Of a DNA stretch of 64,000 bases, positions 48,106 to 57,986 are shown in pieces. Source of the DNA: Sphingopyxis sp. PET50 (GTDB lineage: Bacteria > Pseudomonadota > Alphaproteobacteria > Sphingomonadales > Sphingomonadaceae). The stretch spans positions 62,001 to 126,000 of the forward strand of contig NZ_CP104207.1 of NCBI RefSeq assembly GCF_025244705.1, given 5' to 3'. Position 1 is the first letter of the stretch. Every line of letters begins with the position of its first letter. The notes beneath the pieces were generated by a model. The model was not told the origin of the DNA. It was given only the letters and a program-made list of their open reading frames with translations, and did not search any database. The position numbers were made by a program, and so were the translations under genes.

Positions 48106-49930
48106 TCAGGCGGCGGCGAGATTGTCCTGGAACTGGAGGCGCGCGAGGCGGGCGTAGAGGCCGTCGGCGGCGACGAGCGCGTCGTGCCGGCCTTCCTCGA
48201 CGATGCGGCCCTCGTCCATCACGATGATGCGGTCGGCGGCGCGCACGGTCGCGAGGCGGTGCGCGATGACGATCGTGGTGCGGTCGTGCATCAGCGCGTC
48301 GAGCGCGTCCTGCACCAGCTTTTCCGATTCGGCGTCGAGCGCCGAGGTCGCTTCGTCGAGCAGCAGCAGCGGCGCGCGGCGGAGCAAAGCGCGGGCGATG
48401 GCGACACGCTGGCGCTGGCCGCCCGAGAGGCGGGCGCCGCCCTCTCCCATGAAGGTGTCGAGGCCGTCCGGCAGCCTGGCGAGAAAATCCTCGGCATTGG
48501 CGGCGCGCGCGGCGTCCCACAGCTCCTCGTCGGTCGCGGCCCAATTGCCGTAGCGCAGATTGTCGCGCGCCGAGGCGGCGAAGATCACCGTTTCCTGCGG
48601 CACCATCGCGATGCGGGCGCGGATGTCGGCGGGGTCGGCGTCGGTGAGCGGGATGCCGTCGAGCAATATACTGCCGCCCTGCGGATCGTAGAATCGCTCG
48701 GCGAGCTGGAACAGGGTCGACTTGCCGGCTGCCCGAGGGGCCGACGATCGCGACGGTCTCGCGCGGCTCGATCGCCAGGCTGAAATCGTGGAGCGCGGGC
48801 GCGTCGGGGCGCGTCGGATAACGGAATTCGACACCCCGGAACTCCAGCCGTCCCTGCGGCGGATCGGGGAAGCGGCGGGCGTTGGCGGGCGCGGCGATGC
48901 TCGGTTCGGCGTTCAGCAGTTCGGAGAGCCGTTCGGCGGCGCCGACGGCGCGCAGCAGGTCGCCATAGACCTCGGTGAGCGCGCCGAAAGCGCCCGCGAC
49001 GAGCCCGCCGGTGAGCACGAAGGCGGCGATGGTGCCGCCGGTGATCGTCCCCGCCGCGACCCCCGCGGCGCCGTACCAGAGCAAGGTCGTGATCGCGCCG
49101 AAGAGCAGGCCGATGACGATCGCGGTCATGATCGCGCGGAGGCGAATGCGGCGCTTGGCGGTGGCGAAATTATTCTCGACCGCCATGGTGAAGCGCTCGG
49201 CTTCGCGGCTTTCCTGACCGAAGGCCTGGACGATCTTCATCGCGCCCAATTGCTCGGCGGTTGTCGCGCCGATGTCGGCGACGCGGTCCTGGCTGGTGCG
49301 CGACACATTCTGCAGGCGGCGGCCGAGCAGCACGATCGGCAGGATGATGACGGGGATGCCGAGCAGGATGCCGCCGGTGAGACCCGGCGAGAGCGAGAAG
49401 AGATAGACGATGCCGCCGATGCCCATCACCATGTTGCGCAGCGCGACCGAGACCGTGGTGCCGACCACCTGCTCGATCACCGTCGTGTCCGACGTCATGC
49501 GCGAGGCGATTTCGGAGGGGCGGTTTTCCTCGAAGAAGCCGGGAGCGAGGCGGAGCAGATTGCGCTGTACCGCCTGGCGGATGTCGGCGACGGTGCGTTC
49601 GCCGAGCCAGCTGACGAAATAGAAGCGCAGCGCCGTGGCGAGCGCGAGGGCGATCACGATCAGATAGAAGAGGCGGAAATGCGGGGCGACGTCGCCGCCG
49701 CCGGCGACGAAGCCGCTGTCGATCATTTCCTTGAACTGCCAGGGGATGGCGAGCGTCGCGAGCGCCGCGACGCCGAGCGCGACCGCGGCGATCAGCAATT
49801 GCAGCGGATAGCGGCTGGCGTAGCGCCAGATCATGCGGAGGCTGCCGAGCTTGCGCGGGCGCCTGTCCGGCGCGCCGGACGATTCGGGGACGGAAGCGGG
49901 GGTGGCTGTCTGGTCTGATCTTGTCGCCAT
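48106..49930 (-). CDS. ABC exporter, fused permease-ATPase (MsbA/LmrA type); apparent frameshift at 48731
   Basis: Six membrane segments (residues ~45-310) precede an ATPase domain with Walker A IVGPSG(A)[16 protein letters not shown]-loop [21 protein letters not shown], signature [16 protein letters not shown], Walker [13 protein letters not shown] and H-loop [10 protein letters not shown]. One extra base at 48731, inside the Walker A codons, breaks the frame; repair gives ~608 residues. It probably exports a lipid or hydrophobic compound as a homodimer. DUF1993 follows in the same operon. Confidence 0.9.
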
Positions 49931-49984
49931 GCCCCGCCCTAGCAGCGGCGGCGGGTCCGCTCAACGGCGCAAAATGGCGGTTAG

Positions 49985-50003
49985 GCTTCATACGCCATGA
50001 AGC
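49985..50003. promoter_or_regulatory. inverted repeat GCTTCAT-N5-ATGAAGC
   Basis: A perfect 7-bp inverted repeat lies in the 175-bp divergent region between the ABC exporter and the PHA depolymerase genes. It is a candidate operator for either gene; no matching regulator is encoded nearby. Confidence 0.4.
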
Positions 50004-50105
50004 GGGACAAAATGATGCATTGCACAATGAGGCCGAACGCCTAGACTGCGAAGCAACGAGCAGGCGCCGACAGAGCGCCGCGGGCAACGCAAGGACATTT
50101 CGCAC

Positions 50106-51326
50106 ATGCTGTATCACGCCTTTGACATGCACAAGAGCTGGCTCGCGGGGGCGAGCGCGCTGGCGACCGCGGGGGCGCAGGCGATCCAGCATCCGGCGAA
50201 TCCGCTCGGCTATTTCGGCGGCAGTCCTGCCTTCGCCTCGGCGCTCGAGGTGTTCGCGCACGCCGCGGCGCCGCGCGGCAAGCCGTCGTTCGACCTGTAC
50301 GAGACGATCGTCGACGGCGAGACGGTGCGGGTGAGCGAAAAGGTCGAGGCGCGCAAGCCGTTCGGGCAACTCAAGCATTTCCGCCACAAGGGCAGCGAGG
50401 GCGCGCCCAAGCTGCTGATCGTCGCGCCGATGTCGGGCCATTATGCGACGCTGCTGCGCGGGACGGTCGAGCGCATGCTGCCGGGCCACGACGTGTGGAT
50501 CACCGACTGGCGCGACGCGCGCAACGTGCCGCTGGAGGCGGGCAAGTTCGACCTCGACGATTATATCGACTATCTGATCGCGTGGCTCGAACATATCGGG
50601 CCGGGCGCGCATATGCTGGCGGTGTGCCAGCCGTCGGTGCCAAGCCTCGCCGCCGCCGCGATCATGGCGGCGAACAGGCACAAGTGCCGCCCCGCCACGC
50701 TGACGATGATGGGCGGGCCGATCGATACGCGCAAGGCGCCGACCGCGGTGAACGAACATGCGATGACGCGCCCGCACGCCTGGTTCCAGGAAAATGTCAT
50801 CGTCACCGTGCCGGCCTGGTATCCCGGCGCCGGGCGCCGCGTCTATCCCGGTTTCCTGCAGCTCGCGGGCTTCATGTCGATGAACCTCGGCAATCACATG
50901 ATGAGCCACTGGACGATGTTCAAGCATCTGGTCGAGGGCGACGGCGAGAGCGCCGACAAGACCAAGGAATTCTATGACGAATATCGCGCGGTGTGCGACA
51001 TGACCGCCGAATTCTACCTCCAGACCGTCGATCTCGTGTTCCAGCGCCACGCGCTGCCGAAGGGCGAGATGCTGCATCGCGGGCAGAAGGTCGACCTGAC
51101 GAAGATCGAGGATATCGCGATCCTGGCGATCGAGGGTGAGCGCGACGATATTTCGGGGATCGGCCAGACCAAGGCGGCGCTGACGCTGACCAAGAATTTG
51201 CCGACGGAGAAGAAGAAATATCTGATGGCGAAGACCGTCGGCCATTACGGCATCTTCAACGGCCGCAAATGGCGCGAGGATATCGCGCCGGTCGTCGAGG
51301 GGTGGATTCGCAGCAACGGGGGGTGA
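50106..51326 (+). CDS. phaZ: intracellular polyhydroxyalkanoate depolymerase
   Basis: The 406-residue alpha/beta hydrolase starts MLYHAFDMHKSW, has VSEKVEARKPFGQLKHF, VWITDWRDARNVPLEAGKFDLDDYIDYL, the nucleophile elbow HMLAVCQPSVPSLAAAA (Cys174 in place of Ser) and a late catalytic His in TVGHYGIFNGRKWRE. This is the PhaZ family that degrades native PHB granules, in which Cys is the nucleophile. It implies carbon storage as PHA. Confidence 0.92.
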   Translation: MLYHAFDMHKSWLAGASALATAGAQAIQHPANPLGYFGGSPAFASALEVFAHAAAPRGKPSFDLYETIVDGETVRVSEKVEARKPFGQLKHFRHKGSEGAPKLLIVAPMSGHYATLLRGTVERMLPGHDVWITDWRDARNVPLEAGKFDLDDYIDYLIAWLEHIGPGAHMLAVCQPSVPSLAAAAIMAANRHKCRPATLTMMGGPIDTRKAPTAVNEHAMTRPHAWFQENVIVTVPAWYPGAGRRVYPGFLQLAGFMSMNLGNHMMSHWTMFKHLVEGDGESADKTKEFYDEYRAVCDMTAEFYLQTVDLVFQRHALPKGEMLHRGQKVDLTKIEDIAILAIEGERDDISGIGQTKAALTLTKNLPTEKKKYLMAKTVGHYGIFNGRKWREDIAPVVEGWIRSNGG

Positions 51327-51350
51327 CCGGCAAAGCGGGTTGCGCGCAAA

Positions 51351-51486
51351 TCTCCCCTCCCGCAGGCGGGAGGGGTCGGGGGTGGGCGCGAACGCCGTGA
51401 GCTTTGCGACGTCGCCATGCCCACCCCGCTGCGACTAGCGGACAAGTCCGCAAGTCTCGCTGCCCCTCCCGCTTGCGGGAGGGGAG
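51351..51486. repeat. composite palindromic repeat with covarying hairpin
   Basis: The arms CTCCCCTCCCGCAGGCGGGA and CCCTCCCGCTTGCGGGAGGG flank the hairpin CTAGCGGACAAGTCCGCAAG (51435-51454). It lies between the convergent phaZ and YkvA-type genes. Confidence 0.9.
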
Positions 51487-51495
51487 GTATGGCGG

Positions 51496-51892
51496 TCAAT
51501 GCCAGGGCGAGACGCGAACGCTCCAGTAAACGACATAAAGCAATCCCGCCCAGAGCAGCAGGATGAAGACCATGCCGAGCGCGGCTCGAGGGGCGGTCGG
51601 CGGCGGCTTCGGCGGTGGCGTGGAGTTCGGTCCAGAGTGCGTCGGGGATCATCCGGCGGACGAGCCATAGCCCGAGCGGTACGAGGATCAGGTCGTCGAG
51701 CCAGCCGAGGACCGGGATGAAATCGGGGATCAGGTCGATCGGCGACAGCGCATAGGCCGCGACGACGATCGCGAGGATACGCGCCGCCCATGGCACGCGC
51801 GGGTCGCGTGCGGCGAGCCAGGCGGCATGCGCCTCGACCGCGAGGCGGTGGCCGAGATCGCCGATGCGTTCGGAAAGGGATTTGCCGGTCAT
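51496..51892 (-). CDS. YkvA family (DUF1232) membrane protein; apparent frameshift at 51587
   Basis: MTGKSLSERIGDLGHRLAVE is followed by WAARILAIVVAAYALSPIDLIPDFIPVLGWLDDLILVPLGLWLV, the YkvA/DUF1232 signature. Dropping one base after GGCT at 51587 joins this to ALGMVFILLLWAGLLYVVYWSV, a C-terminal membrane segment, and a stop at 51496. Function is unknown. It is divergent from the dipeptide epimerase by 24 bp. Confidence 0.8.
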
Positions 51893-51916
51893 CGCGATTC
51901 ACTCTAGCCTTCGCCC

Positions 51917-52907
51917 ATGGCTATCCAACTGAAAAGCGCGCGTGTCGAACGCTGGCCGGTCGCGGGCGCGTTCGTCATCAGCCGCGGCGCCACGAGCCAT
52001 GTCGATGTCGTCGTCGCCGAGGTGGAGGCGGGTGGCGCGATCGGGCGGGGCGAGGGGACGCCGCTCTATTATCAGGGAGAAAGTGCCGAGGCGTGCCGCG
52101 ACCAGTTGCTGCATGCCGCCCCGCATATCGCCGAGCTGAACCCCGCCGAGGCGCGGGCCGCGGTGCAGCTGTTGCTCGCACCGGGGGCGGCGCGCAATGC
52201 GCTCGACTGTGCGCTGTGGGACCTCGAGGCGCAGCAGTGCGACCTGCCCTTATGGTATCTGGCGGGATGCGAGGCGCCGCCGACGCCGCGCCTCACCGCC
52301 TTCACCATTTCGCTCGGCCCGCCCGATACGATGGCGGCGCAGGCGGCGGCGGCCTGGGATGCGGGCTATCGGCTGCTCAAGCTCAAGCTGACCGGCGAGG
52401 GCGACCGGGCGCGGGTCACCGCGGTACGCGACGGAGCGCAGGGGGCGAGATTGATCGTCGATGCCAATGAAAGCTGGGGCCAGCTCGACCTGCTCGCCGA
52501 GGCCGAGGCGCTCGCCGAGCTGGGGGTCGAGATGATCGAACAGCCGGTGCCCGCGGGCGCCGATGCGCTGCTCGATCCCATCTATGCGCCGATCCCCTTC
52601 GTCGCCGACGAAAGCTGTCACATCGCGGCCGATGTGGTGCGCGTGGGGCCCTTTTACGACGGGGTGAACATCAAGCTCGACAAGGCGGGCGGGCTGACCG
52701 AGGCGCTGCGGCTGGCCGACGCGGCGGATGCGGCGGGGCTGTCGATCATGGTCGGGTGCATGTTGTCGACGAGCCTGGCGGTCGCCCCGGCCTTCGTGCT
52801 GGCGCAGCGGGCGCAATGGGTCGATCTCGACGGGCCGGCGCTGCTGGCGAAGGACCGCGAAGGCGGGTTCCGGTATGAGGATGGGCGGATATCGGGGCCT
52901 AGCCTGA
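51917..52907 (+). CDS. dipeptide (L-Ala-D/L-Glu type) epimerase, enolase superfamily; stop lost by an apparent insertion at 52900
   Basis: The catalytic set is visible: KLKLTGEGD (KxK), VDANESW (Asp), EMIEQPVPAG (Glu), VADESC (Asp) and VNIKLDKAGG (Lys). Removing one T at 52900 (GGCC^AGCC) ends the protein at ISGPA with a TGA at 52905-52907, ~329 residues, normal for the family. As given, the frame runs on through a repeat and antisense to the next gene to 53431. These enzymes recycle murein peptides or epimerise related dipeptides. Confidence 0.87.
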
Positions 52908-52916
52908 TGGAGCGAA

Positions 52917-53045
52917 TAAGCCCCTCCCCTTCAGGGGAGGGGGTTGGGGTGGGGGCCAGAAACCTTGTGCAAGGTTTCTGGCCCCCACCCGCTGCGACTA
53001 GGCAGCAAGCTGCCAAGTCTCGCTGCCCTCCCCTGAAGGGGAGGG
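52917..53045. repeat. composite palindromic repeat with covarying hairpin
   Basis: AGCCCCTCCCCTTCAGGGGA and CCCTCCCCTGAAGGGGAGGG are the outer arms; CCAGAAACCTTG / CAAGGTTTCTGG is an inner perfect hairpin, and CTAGGCAGCAAGCTGCCAAG (52998-53017) is the family hairpin. It lies between the epimerase and the convergent flavin-barrel gene. Confidence 0.9.
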
Positions 53046-53052
53046 AGAATGA

Positions 53053-53517
53053 TTACAATGCCACCTCGGCATGCTGGCCGAGGTCGCCTTCCTTCATCGT
53101 CATGCCGGTCGCCATCTTGAACATCCCCTTGATGCCGGGGTCGGCGGTCCAGATTTCGGCATTGTCGAGGTCGAAGCGGAGCAGGACGAGCTTCGGGTCG
53201 CTCTTGCCGCCTTCGTACCAGGCCGCGATGCTGTTGTTCCAGAGCTTGTCGAGCACCGCGCGGTCGGTCTCGACGCGCAGCGTGCCCGCGATGCAGGCGA
53301 ACAGGTCGTGGCCCTTCGATGCGAATTGCGCCATCGCCGGGCCGCCCGCCGCGAGGCGGTTGTCGGTCGCGGTGAAGAACCAGAAAGCGCTGTGGGCGTC
53401 CTTGTCGAGCTGTGCGTTCATCGGCACATGATGGTCGCGCTCGCCGGTCAGGCCGACCATCACGAAGGGACTGGCATCCAGCGCCTTCCAGAAGCTCTTC
53501 TTGATATCCTCGCTCAT
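53053..53517 (-). CDS. pyridoxamine 5'-phosphate oxidase-like / general stress FMN-binding protein
   Basis: The 154-residue split-barrel protein has SPFVMVGLTGERDHHVPMNAQLD, SAFWFFTATDNRLAAGGPAMAQF, RAVLDKLWNNSIAAWYEGGKSDPKLVLLRFDLDNAEIW. It matches the Bacillus YdaG/'general stress protein 26' type rather than true PdxH, which has different cofactor-binding residues. It likely binds flavin or heme-like cofactors. Confidence 0.87.
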   Translation of the reverse strand: MSEDIKKSFWKALDASPFVMVGLTGERDHHVPMNAQLDKDAHSAFWFFTATDNRLAAGGPAMAQFASKGHDLFACIAGTLRVETDRAVLDKLWNNSIAAWYEGGKSDPKLVLLRFDLDNAEIWTADPGIKGMFKMATGMTMKEGDLGQHAEVAL

Positions 53518-53582
53518 GGGGAAACTCCTCTTTCCCCCTCGATGAAGGCTATACGCGGCAGCGGCGCGGACGTTGCGGCGAT

Positions 53583-53978
53583 TCAGCGCGGGCGCGGCTC
53601 GGCATAGCTGACGACTTCATATTCGATGCCGTCGGGGTCGAGGAAATAGAAGCGGCGGCCGGGTTCGTAATCGCCGTGGCTGAAGGGGATGAGGCCGACC
53701 GCTTTCACGCGCATTTCGATGGTGTCGAGATCGTCGACCTGGACGCCGACATGGTTGAGCGGCTCGCCCTTGGCATAGCGCGCCTTGGCATGTTCGCCGT
53801 CGGGGCCGGTGTAGAGCGCGACATAGGCGCTGTCGGTGCCGAGGTGGATCGTGCGGCCGCCGTCGCGCGCCGGGCCGCGCCAGCGTTCGTGCCAGCCGAA
53901 GATCGCCGAGAGGATGCCGGCGCTGCGGTCGGGGTCGCTGACGGTGAGGTTCACATGTTCGATGAAGGGGCGCGTCAT
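53583..53978 (-). CDS. VOC / glyoxalase superfamily protein
   Basis: The 131-residue protein has FIEHVNLTVSDPDRSAGILSAIFGW, YAKGEPLNHVGVQVDDLDTIEMRV and RRFYFLDPDGIEYEVVSY: two beta-alpha-beta-beta-beta units with candidate metal ligands His, His and Glu. Substrate unknown. ATG 53978 is favoured because residues upstream lack family similarity. Confidence 0.88.
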   Translation of the reverse strand: MTRPFIEHVNLTVSDPDRSAGILSAIFGWHERWRGPARDGGRTIHLGTDSAYVALYTGPDGEHAKARYAKGEPLNHVGVQVDDLDTIEMRVKAVGLIPFSHGDYEPGRRFYFLDPDGIEYEVVSYAEPRPR

Positions 53979-54071
53979 GATTGGGCTTTCGTGATTCGGT
54001 TGACGCAGCGGGTTATGAAAGCTCAAGTGAGGTTTAGATCAAGCGATATTGACGCGCCCGATTCTCCGGTT

Positions 54072-54156
54072 CGTCATTGCGGGCGGAGCGACGCAATCCA
54101 GAGCGGTTTGCATATACTCCGGATTGCAGCGTCGCCTTCGGCTCCTCGCAATGACG
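54072..54156. repeat. 85-bp imperfect inverted repeat with CGTCATTGCG ... CGCAATGACG ends
   Basis: Second copy of the element at 11084-11167. Ends and the internal CGCAATCCAGAG / CTCCGGATTGC segments are conserved; the centre differs. It lies immediately upstream of the soxR start and may contain or displace its promoter. Confidence 0.85.
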
Positions 54157-54163
54157 GGAGGAT

Positions 54164-54637
54164 ATGATGCACCGGACCGACCTGATCGCGATCGGCGACC
54201 TGGCGAGACGCACCGGGGTCGCGGTGTCGGCGATCCGATTCTACGAGGCGAAGGGGCTGGTCGCGGCGCTGCGCACGCGCGGCGGGCAGCGGCGCTTCCT
54301 GCGTGCCGACATCCGCCGCGTGTCCTTCATCCTGATCGCGCAGCAATTGGGGCTGAGCCTCGAGGAGATCGCCGGCGAACTGGCGCGGCTGCCCGCCGGG
54401 CGCACGCCCAACGCCGCCGACTGGGCGCGGATCAGCGGCGGATTGCAGGCACGCATCGCGGCGCAGATCGCGGCGCTGGAGCGGACGCAGGAACTGCTGG
54501 GGCAGTGCATCGGCTGCGGGTGCCTGAGCCTGAAGCGATGCGCGCTGTACAACCGCGAGGACAAGGCGGCGCAGCGCGGCGCGGGGCCGCGCTATCTGAT
54601 GGGCGACCGGGCGGGGGAAATTGCGGAGGTTGGTTGA
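54164..54637 (+). CDS. soxR: redox-sensitive transcriptional activator SoxR
   Basis: The 157-residue MerR-family protein has an N-terminal winged helix (IGDLARRTGVAVSAIRFYEAKGLVAALRTRGGQRRFLRADIRRV), a dimerisation helix and the [2Fe-2S] ligands C115, C118, C120 and C126 in CIGCGCLSLKRC. SoxR senses redox-cycling compounds by oxidation of its cluster. No soxS is expected outside enterics; targets would be elsewhere. ATG 54164 or 54167. Confidence 0.95.
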   Translation: MMHRTDLIAIGDLARRTGVAVSAIRFYEAKGLVAALRTRGGQRRFLRADIRRVSFILIAQQLGLSLEEIAGELARLPAGRTPNAADWARISGGLQARIAAQIAALERTQELLGQCIGCGCLSLKRCALYNREDKAAQRGAGPRYLMGDRAGEIAEVG

Positions 54638-54639
54638 AA

Positions 54640-54822
54640 CCCTCTCCCCTTGCGGGAGAGGGATGCGCAGACTTGGCAGCTTGCTGCCTAGTCGAAGCTG
54701 GGTGAGGGGTGCGGTCGCGAAGCGACCGCGCGAGCCATGGGCTCGCGACCCCTCATCCAACTGCGGCTAGTTCGCTTCGCTCACAAGCCTTCATATCCTT
54801 CTCCCGCAAGGGGAGAAGGGAT
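54640..54822. repeat. composite palindromic repeat with covarying hairpin, reverse orientation
   Basis: CTCTCCCCTTGCGGGAGAGG (54642) and TTCTCCCGCAAGGGGAGAAG (54800) are outer units. CTTGGCAGCTTGCTGCCTAG (54672-54691) is the family hairpin; GGGTGCGGTCGCGAAGCGAC and GGCTCGCGACC form further internal pairing. It lies between convergent soxR and the SnoaL-like gene. Confidence 0.85.
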
Positions 54823-55207
54823 TTAAAGCAGCCCCGTCTGCTGGCGGTAGAGGTGGCTGTCGGCATATTGCACGAATTTCACGATCGTGCCGCTCGACCA
54901 CCGTCCACACATGGCAGAAGGGCGTCGCGACCGCGCCGTCGCGGCCGCGATAGAGGCCGAAGGCGATGGCGCGATCGTCGCCCAGCGGCAGCAGCTCGTC
55001 GGGGATGGCGGTGAAGTCGGGGATGTCGGCACCGATCGGGCCGAAGACATTTTGCGCAATCTCGCCGATGCCGTTCCATACGCCGCCATAGGGCATGCCC
55101 TCGGCCTCGTGCCACTCGGTCGCGCCGAGCAGGGCGGCGAGCGCGGCCATGTCGGCGGCGGCGAAGGCCTCGTAAACGGATCGGGCGGCGGTTACGGCAT
55201 CGGTCAT
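54823..55207 (-). CDS. SnoaL-like / NTF2-fold protein; apparent frameshift at 54895
   Basis: MTDAVTAARSVYEAFAAADMAALAALLG and ATPFCHVWTVV are typical of SnoaL-like polyketide-cyclase/NTF2 folds. Dropping one base after GCT at 54895 gives the usual ending SGTIVKFVQYADSHLYRQQTGLL and a stop at 54823; without it the frame runs into the repeat. Repaired length is ~127. Function unknown. Confidence 0.8.
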
Positions 55208-55278
55208 CGCATATCCCCTGTTTCGATGCGGCGGAGATTGGGGTCAATCGCGTCCGGTGGCAAGCCTCCGGCGGCGGG

Positions 55279-55734
55279 CTATTTGCACGCGGTGCCGAGC
55301 CACTTGCCGCTCGTCGCGGTGACGACGGTCAGCGGCTGGCCGTTGCGGACCCCCTTGGTCACGCTGCGCGTGGCATAGCCGGTGGCGCTGTAGGTGCCGG
55401 TCGTGATCGTGCGGATCGGGGTCGGCAGCTCCTTGACCGTGCAGGTCGAATTGCCGCGGATCTTTCCGGCGGAAAGCGTGTAGGTCCGCACGCTGCACTT
55501 CGCGCCGGGGGCGTGCAGCAATATCTGCGGCGTGCTCGCCGCCTGGCGCGCGGTAAGGCAGGTGGTGCGCGGCGTCTGTTTATCGGCGGCACGGATCAGC
55601 GTTTCGGGCACGCCGGGGATGTCGGCGCTGACCAGCCGCGTCACATGCGTCCATCGGCCCGCCTGCGGCGCGGGGGTCGCCGCGGCGGCGGCCCCCGCGA
55701 GCGCCAGCGGAAGGGCGAGGACCGCGCCGTTCAT
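55279..55734 (-). CDS. DUF3617 exported protein
   Basis: From ATG 55734 the product has a signal peptide (MNGAVLALPLALAGAAAAA) and a DUF3617 core (GRWTHVTRLVSADIPGVPE, TTCLTARQAASTPQILL, KCSVRTYTLSAGKIRGNSTC, GTYSATGYATRS) with paired Cys. It is a periplasmic beta-rich protein of unknown role. It starts 4 bp after the stop of the monooxygenase gene, so the two are co-transcribed. Confidence 0.82.
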   Translation of the reverse strand: MNGAVLALPLALAGAAAAATPAPQAGRWTHVTRLVSADIPGVPETLIRAADKQTPRTTCLTARQAASTPQILLHAPGAKCSVRTYTLSAGKIRGNSTCTVKELPTPIRTITTGTYSATGYATRSVTKGVRNGQPLTVVTATSGKWLGTACK

Positions 55735-55738
55735 CGGC

Positions 55739-56029
55739 TCAGACGGCGCCCAGCTTTTCGATCTCGGGCGCCCCGGCGAGGCAGGGGCCGAGCTTCGCGC
55801 CGAGCGAGCGGAAATGGTCCGACGCGCGGTGCGCCTCGACCGCCGCTTCGTCGTCATAGCATTCGAGCACCTTGTAGACGCCGGTCTCGTTGGTGCGGAA
55901 CAGCTTGTAATAGCTGTTGCCGGGTTCGTTGGCGCGGACCGCGGGCGCGAGTTCGGCGAAGACGCCCTCGAATTCTTCTTCCTTGCCGGGTTGTACCCGG
56001 ATCGTTGCGATAATGCCGATGGCGCTCAT
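55739..56029 (-). CDS. antibiotic biosynthesis monooxygenase (ABM) domain protein
   Basis: The 96-residue ferredoxin-like protein has IGIIATIRVQPGKEEEFEGVFAELAPAVRANEPGNSYYKLFR and YKVLECYDDEAAVEAHRASDHFR, characteristic of the ABM/YgiN family of small quinol or stress monooxygenases. ATG 56029 precedes the domain directly. It lies 61 bp downstream of the thiolase gene. Confidence 0.88.
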   Translation of the reverse strand: MSAIGIIATIRVQPGKEEEFEGVFAELAPAVRANEPGNSYYKLFRTNETGVYKVLECYDDEAAVEAHRASDHFRSLGAKLGPCLAGAPEIEKLGAV

Positions 56030-56090
56030 GTTCTTCTCCCTCTTGTTCGCAAAGAAACCGGGCCGGTGGCGAGGCCAGCCCGATCCATTA

Positions 56091-57272
<1,182 letters not shown>

Positions 57273-57300
57273 TCTGTTTCTCCTAGAACAAACTCAATTC

Positions 57301-57423
57301 CATCCCCTTCAGGGGAGGGCAGCGAGACTTGGGAACTTGTTCCCTAGTCGCAGCGGGTGGGGGCCAGAAACCTTGCACAAGGTTTCAGGCCCCCACCCCA
57401 ACCCCTCCCCTGAAGGGGAGGGG
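57301..57423. repeat. composite palindromic repeat with covarying hairpin, reverse orientation
   Basis: The arms ATCCCCTTCAGGGGAGGG and CCCCTCCCCTGAAGGGGAGG flank the hairpin CTTGGGAACTTGTTCCCTAG (57328-57347) and an inner CCAGAAACCTTG / CAAGGTTTC pair shared with the 52917 copy. It separates the MaoC and thiolase genes. Confidence 0.9.
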
Positions 57424-57433
57424 CTTAATCACC

Positions 57434-57892
57434 TCACACGAAAAACTGGCTGATCCATTCGGCCATCAGCGCGGGCTTGTCCTCGCCCTCGATCTCGACG
57501 GTGAATTCGAGCGTCTGCTGCCACTGGCCGGGGCGTTTTTCGTCGAGTTCGAGCAGCTTGAAATGGCCACGCACGCGCTTGCCCGAGCGGACGGGGGCGA
57601 GGAAGCGGACCTTGTTGCCGCCGTAGTTGACGCCCATCTTGACGCCTGCGGGGCGCGGGCAGTCCGAGGTCGCCATCAGCACCGGGAAAAGCGACAGCGT
57701 CAGGAAACCATGCGCGATGGTGCCGCCGAACGGCGTCAGCTTCGCCTTTTCCTCGTCGACATGGATGAACTGATGGTCGCCGGTGGCGTCGGCGAATTTG
57801 TCGATCATGTCCTGATCGACGAGCAGCCATTCGGATGTGCCGAGCTGCTTGCCGACCAGTTCCTTCATGTCCTGCGGCGGAATCGCGCCCAT
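57434..57892 (-). CDS. MaoC-family (R)-specific enoyl-CoA hydratase
   Basis: The 152-residue hotdog protein carries the hydratase motif FADATGDHQFIHVDEEKA (Asp35/Asp39, His40/His44 region) and PFGGTIAHGFLTLSLFPVL. It hydrates enoyl-CoA to (R)-3-hydroxyacyl-CoA, which can feed PHA synthesis or beta-oxidation. With thiolase downstream and phaZ at 50 kb, a link to PHA metabolism is possible. Confidence 0.92.
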   Translation of the reverse strand: MGAIPPQDMKELVGKQLGTSEWLLVDQDMIDKFADATGDHQFIHVDEEKAKLTPFGGTIAHGFLTLSLFPVLMATSDCPRPAGVKMGVNYGGNKVRFLAPVRSGKRVRGHFKLLELDEKRPGQWQQTLEFTVEIEGEDKPALMAEWISQFFV

Positions 57893-57986
57893 TTCTCATC
57901 CCCTCAACGGTTGTTCGGGGCGCGTTCTAGGCCCGGGCGGCGGGGTTGCACAAGAGCCAAGGGCTTTGCGCTACGGCGCCGTAGCG

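Noticed and set aside
50020..50035. PHA-regulator (PhaR-like) site TGCATTGCACAATG upstream of phaZ
   Set aside because: It is suggestive, but only one weak, imperfect palindrome is present and no phaR is nearby, so it is not listed as a feature.
51917..53431. 504-residue fusion of dipeptide epimerase with a novel C-terminal domain
   Set aside because: The extension reads through an intergenic palindrome and then antisense to the flavin-barrel gene. One T at 52900 removes the natural TGA in the same GCT context as the other breaks.
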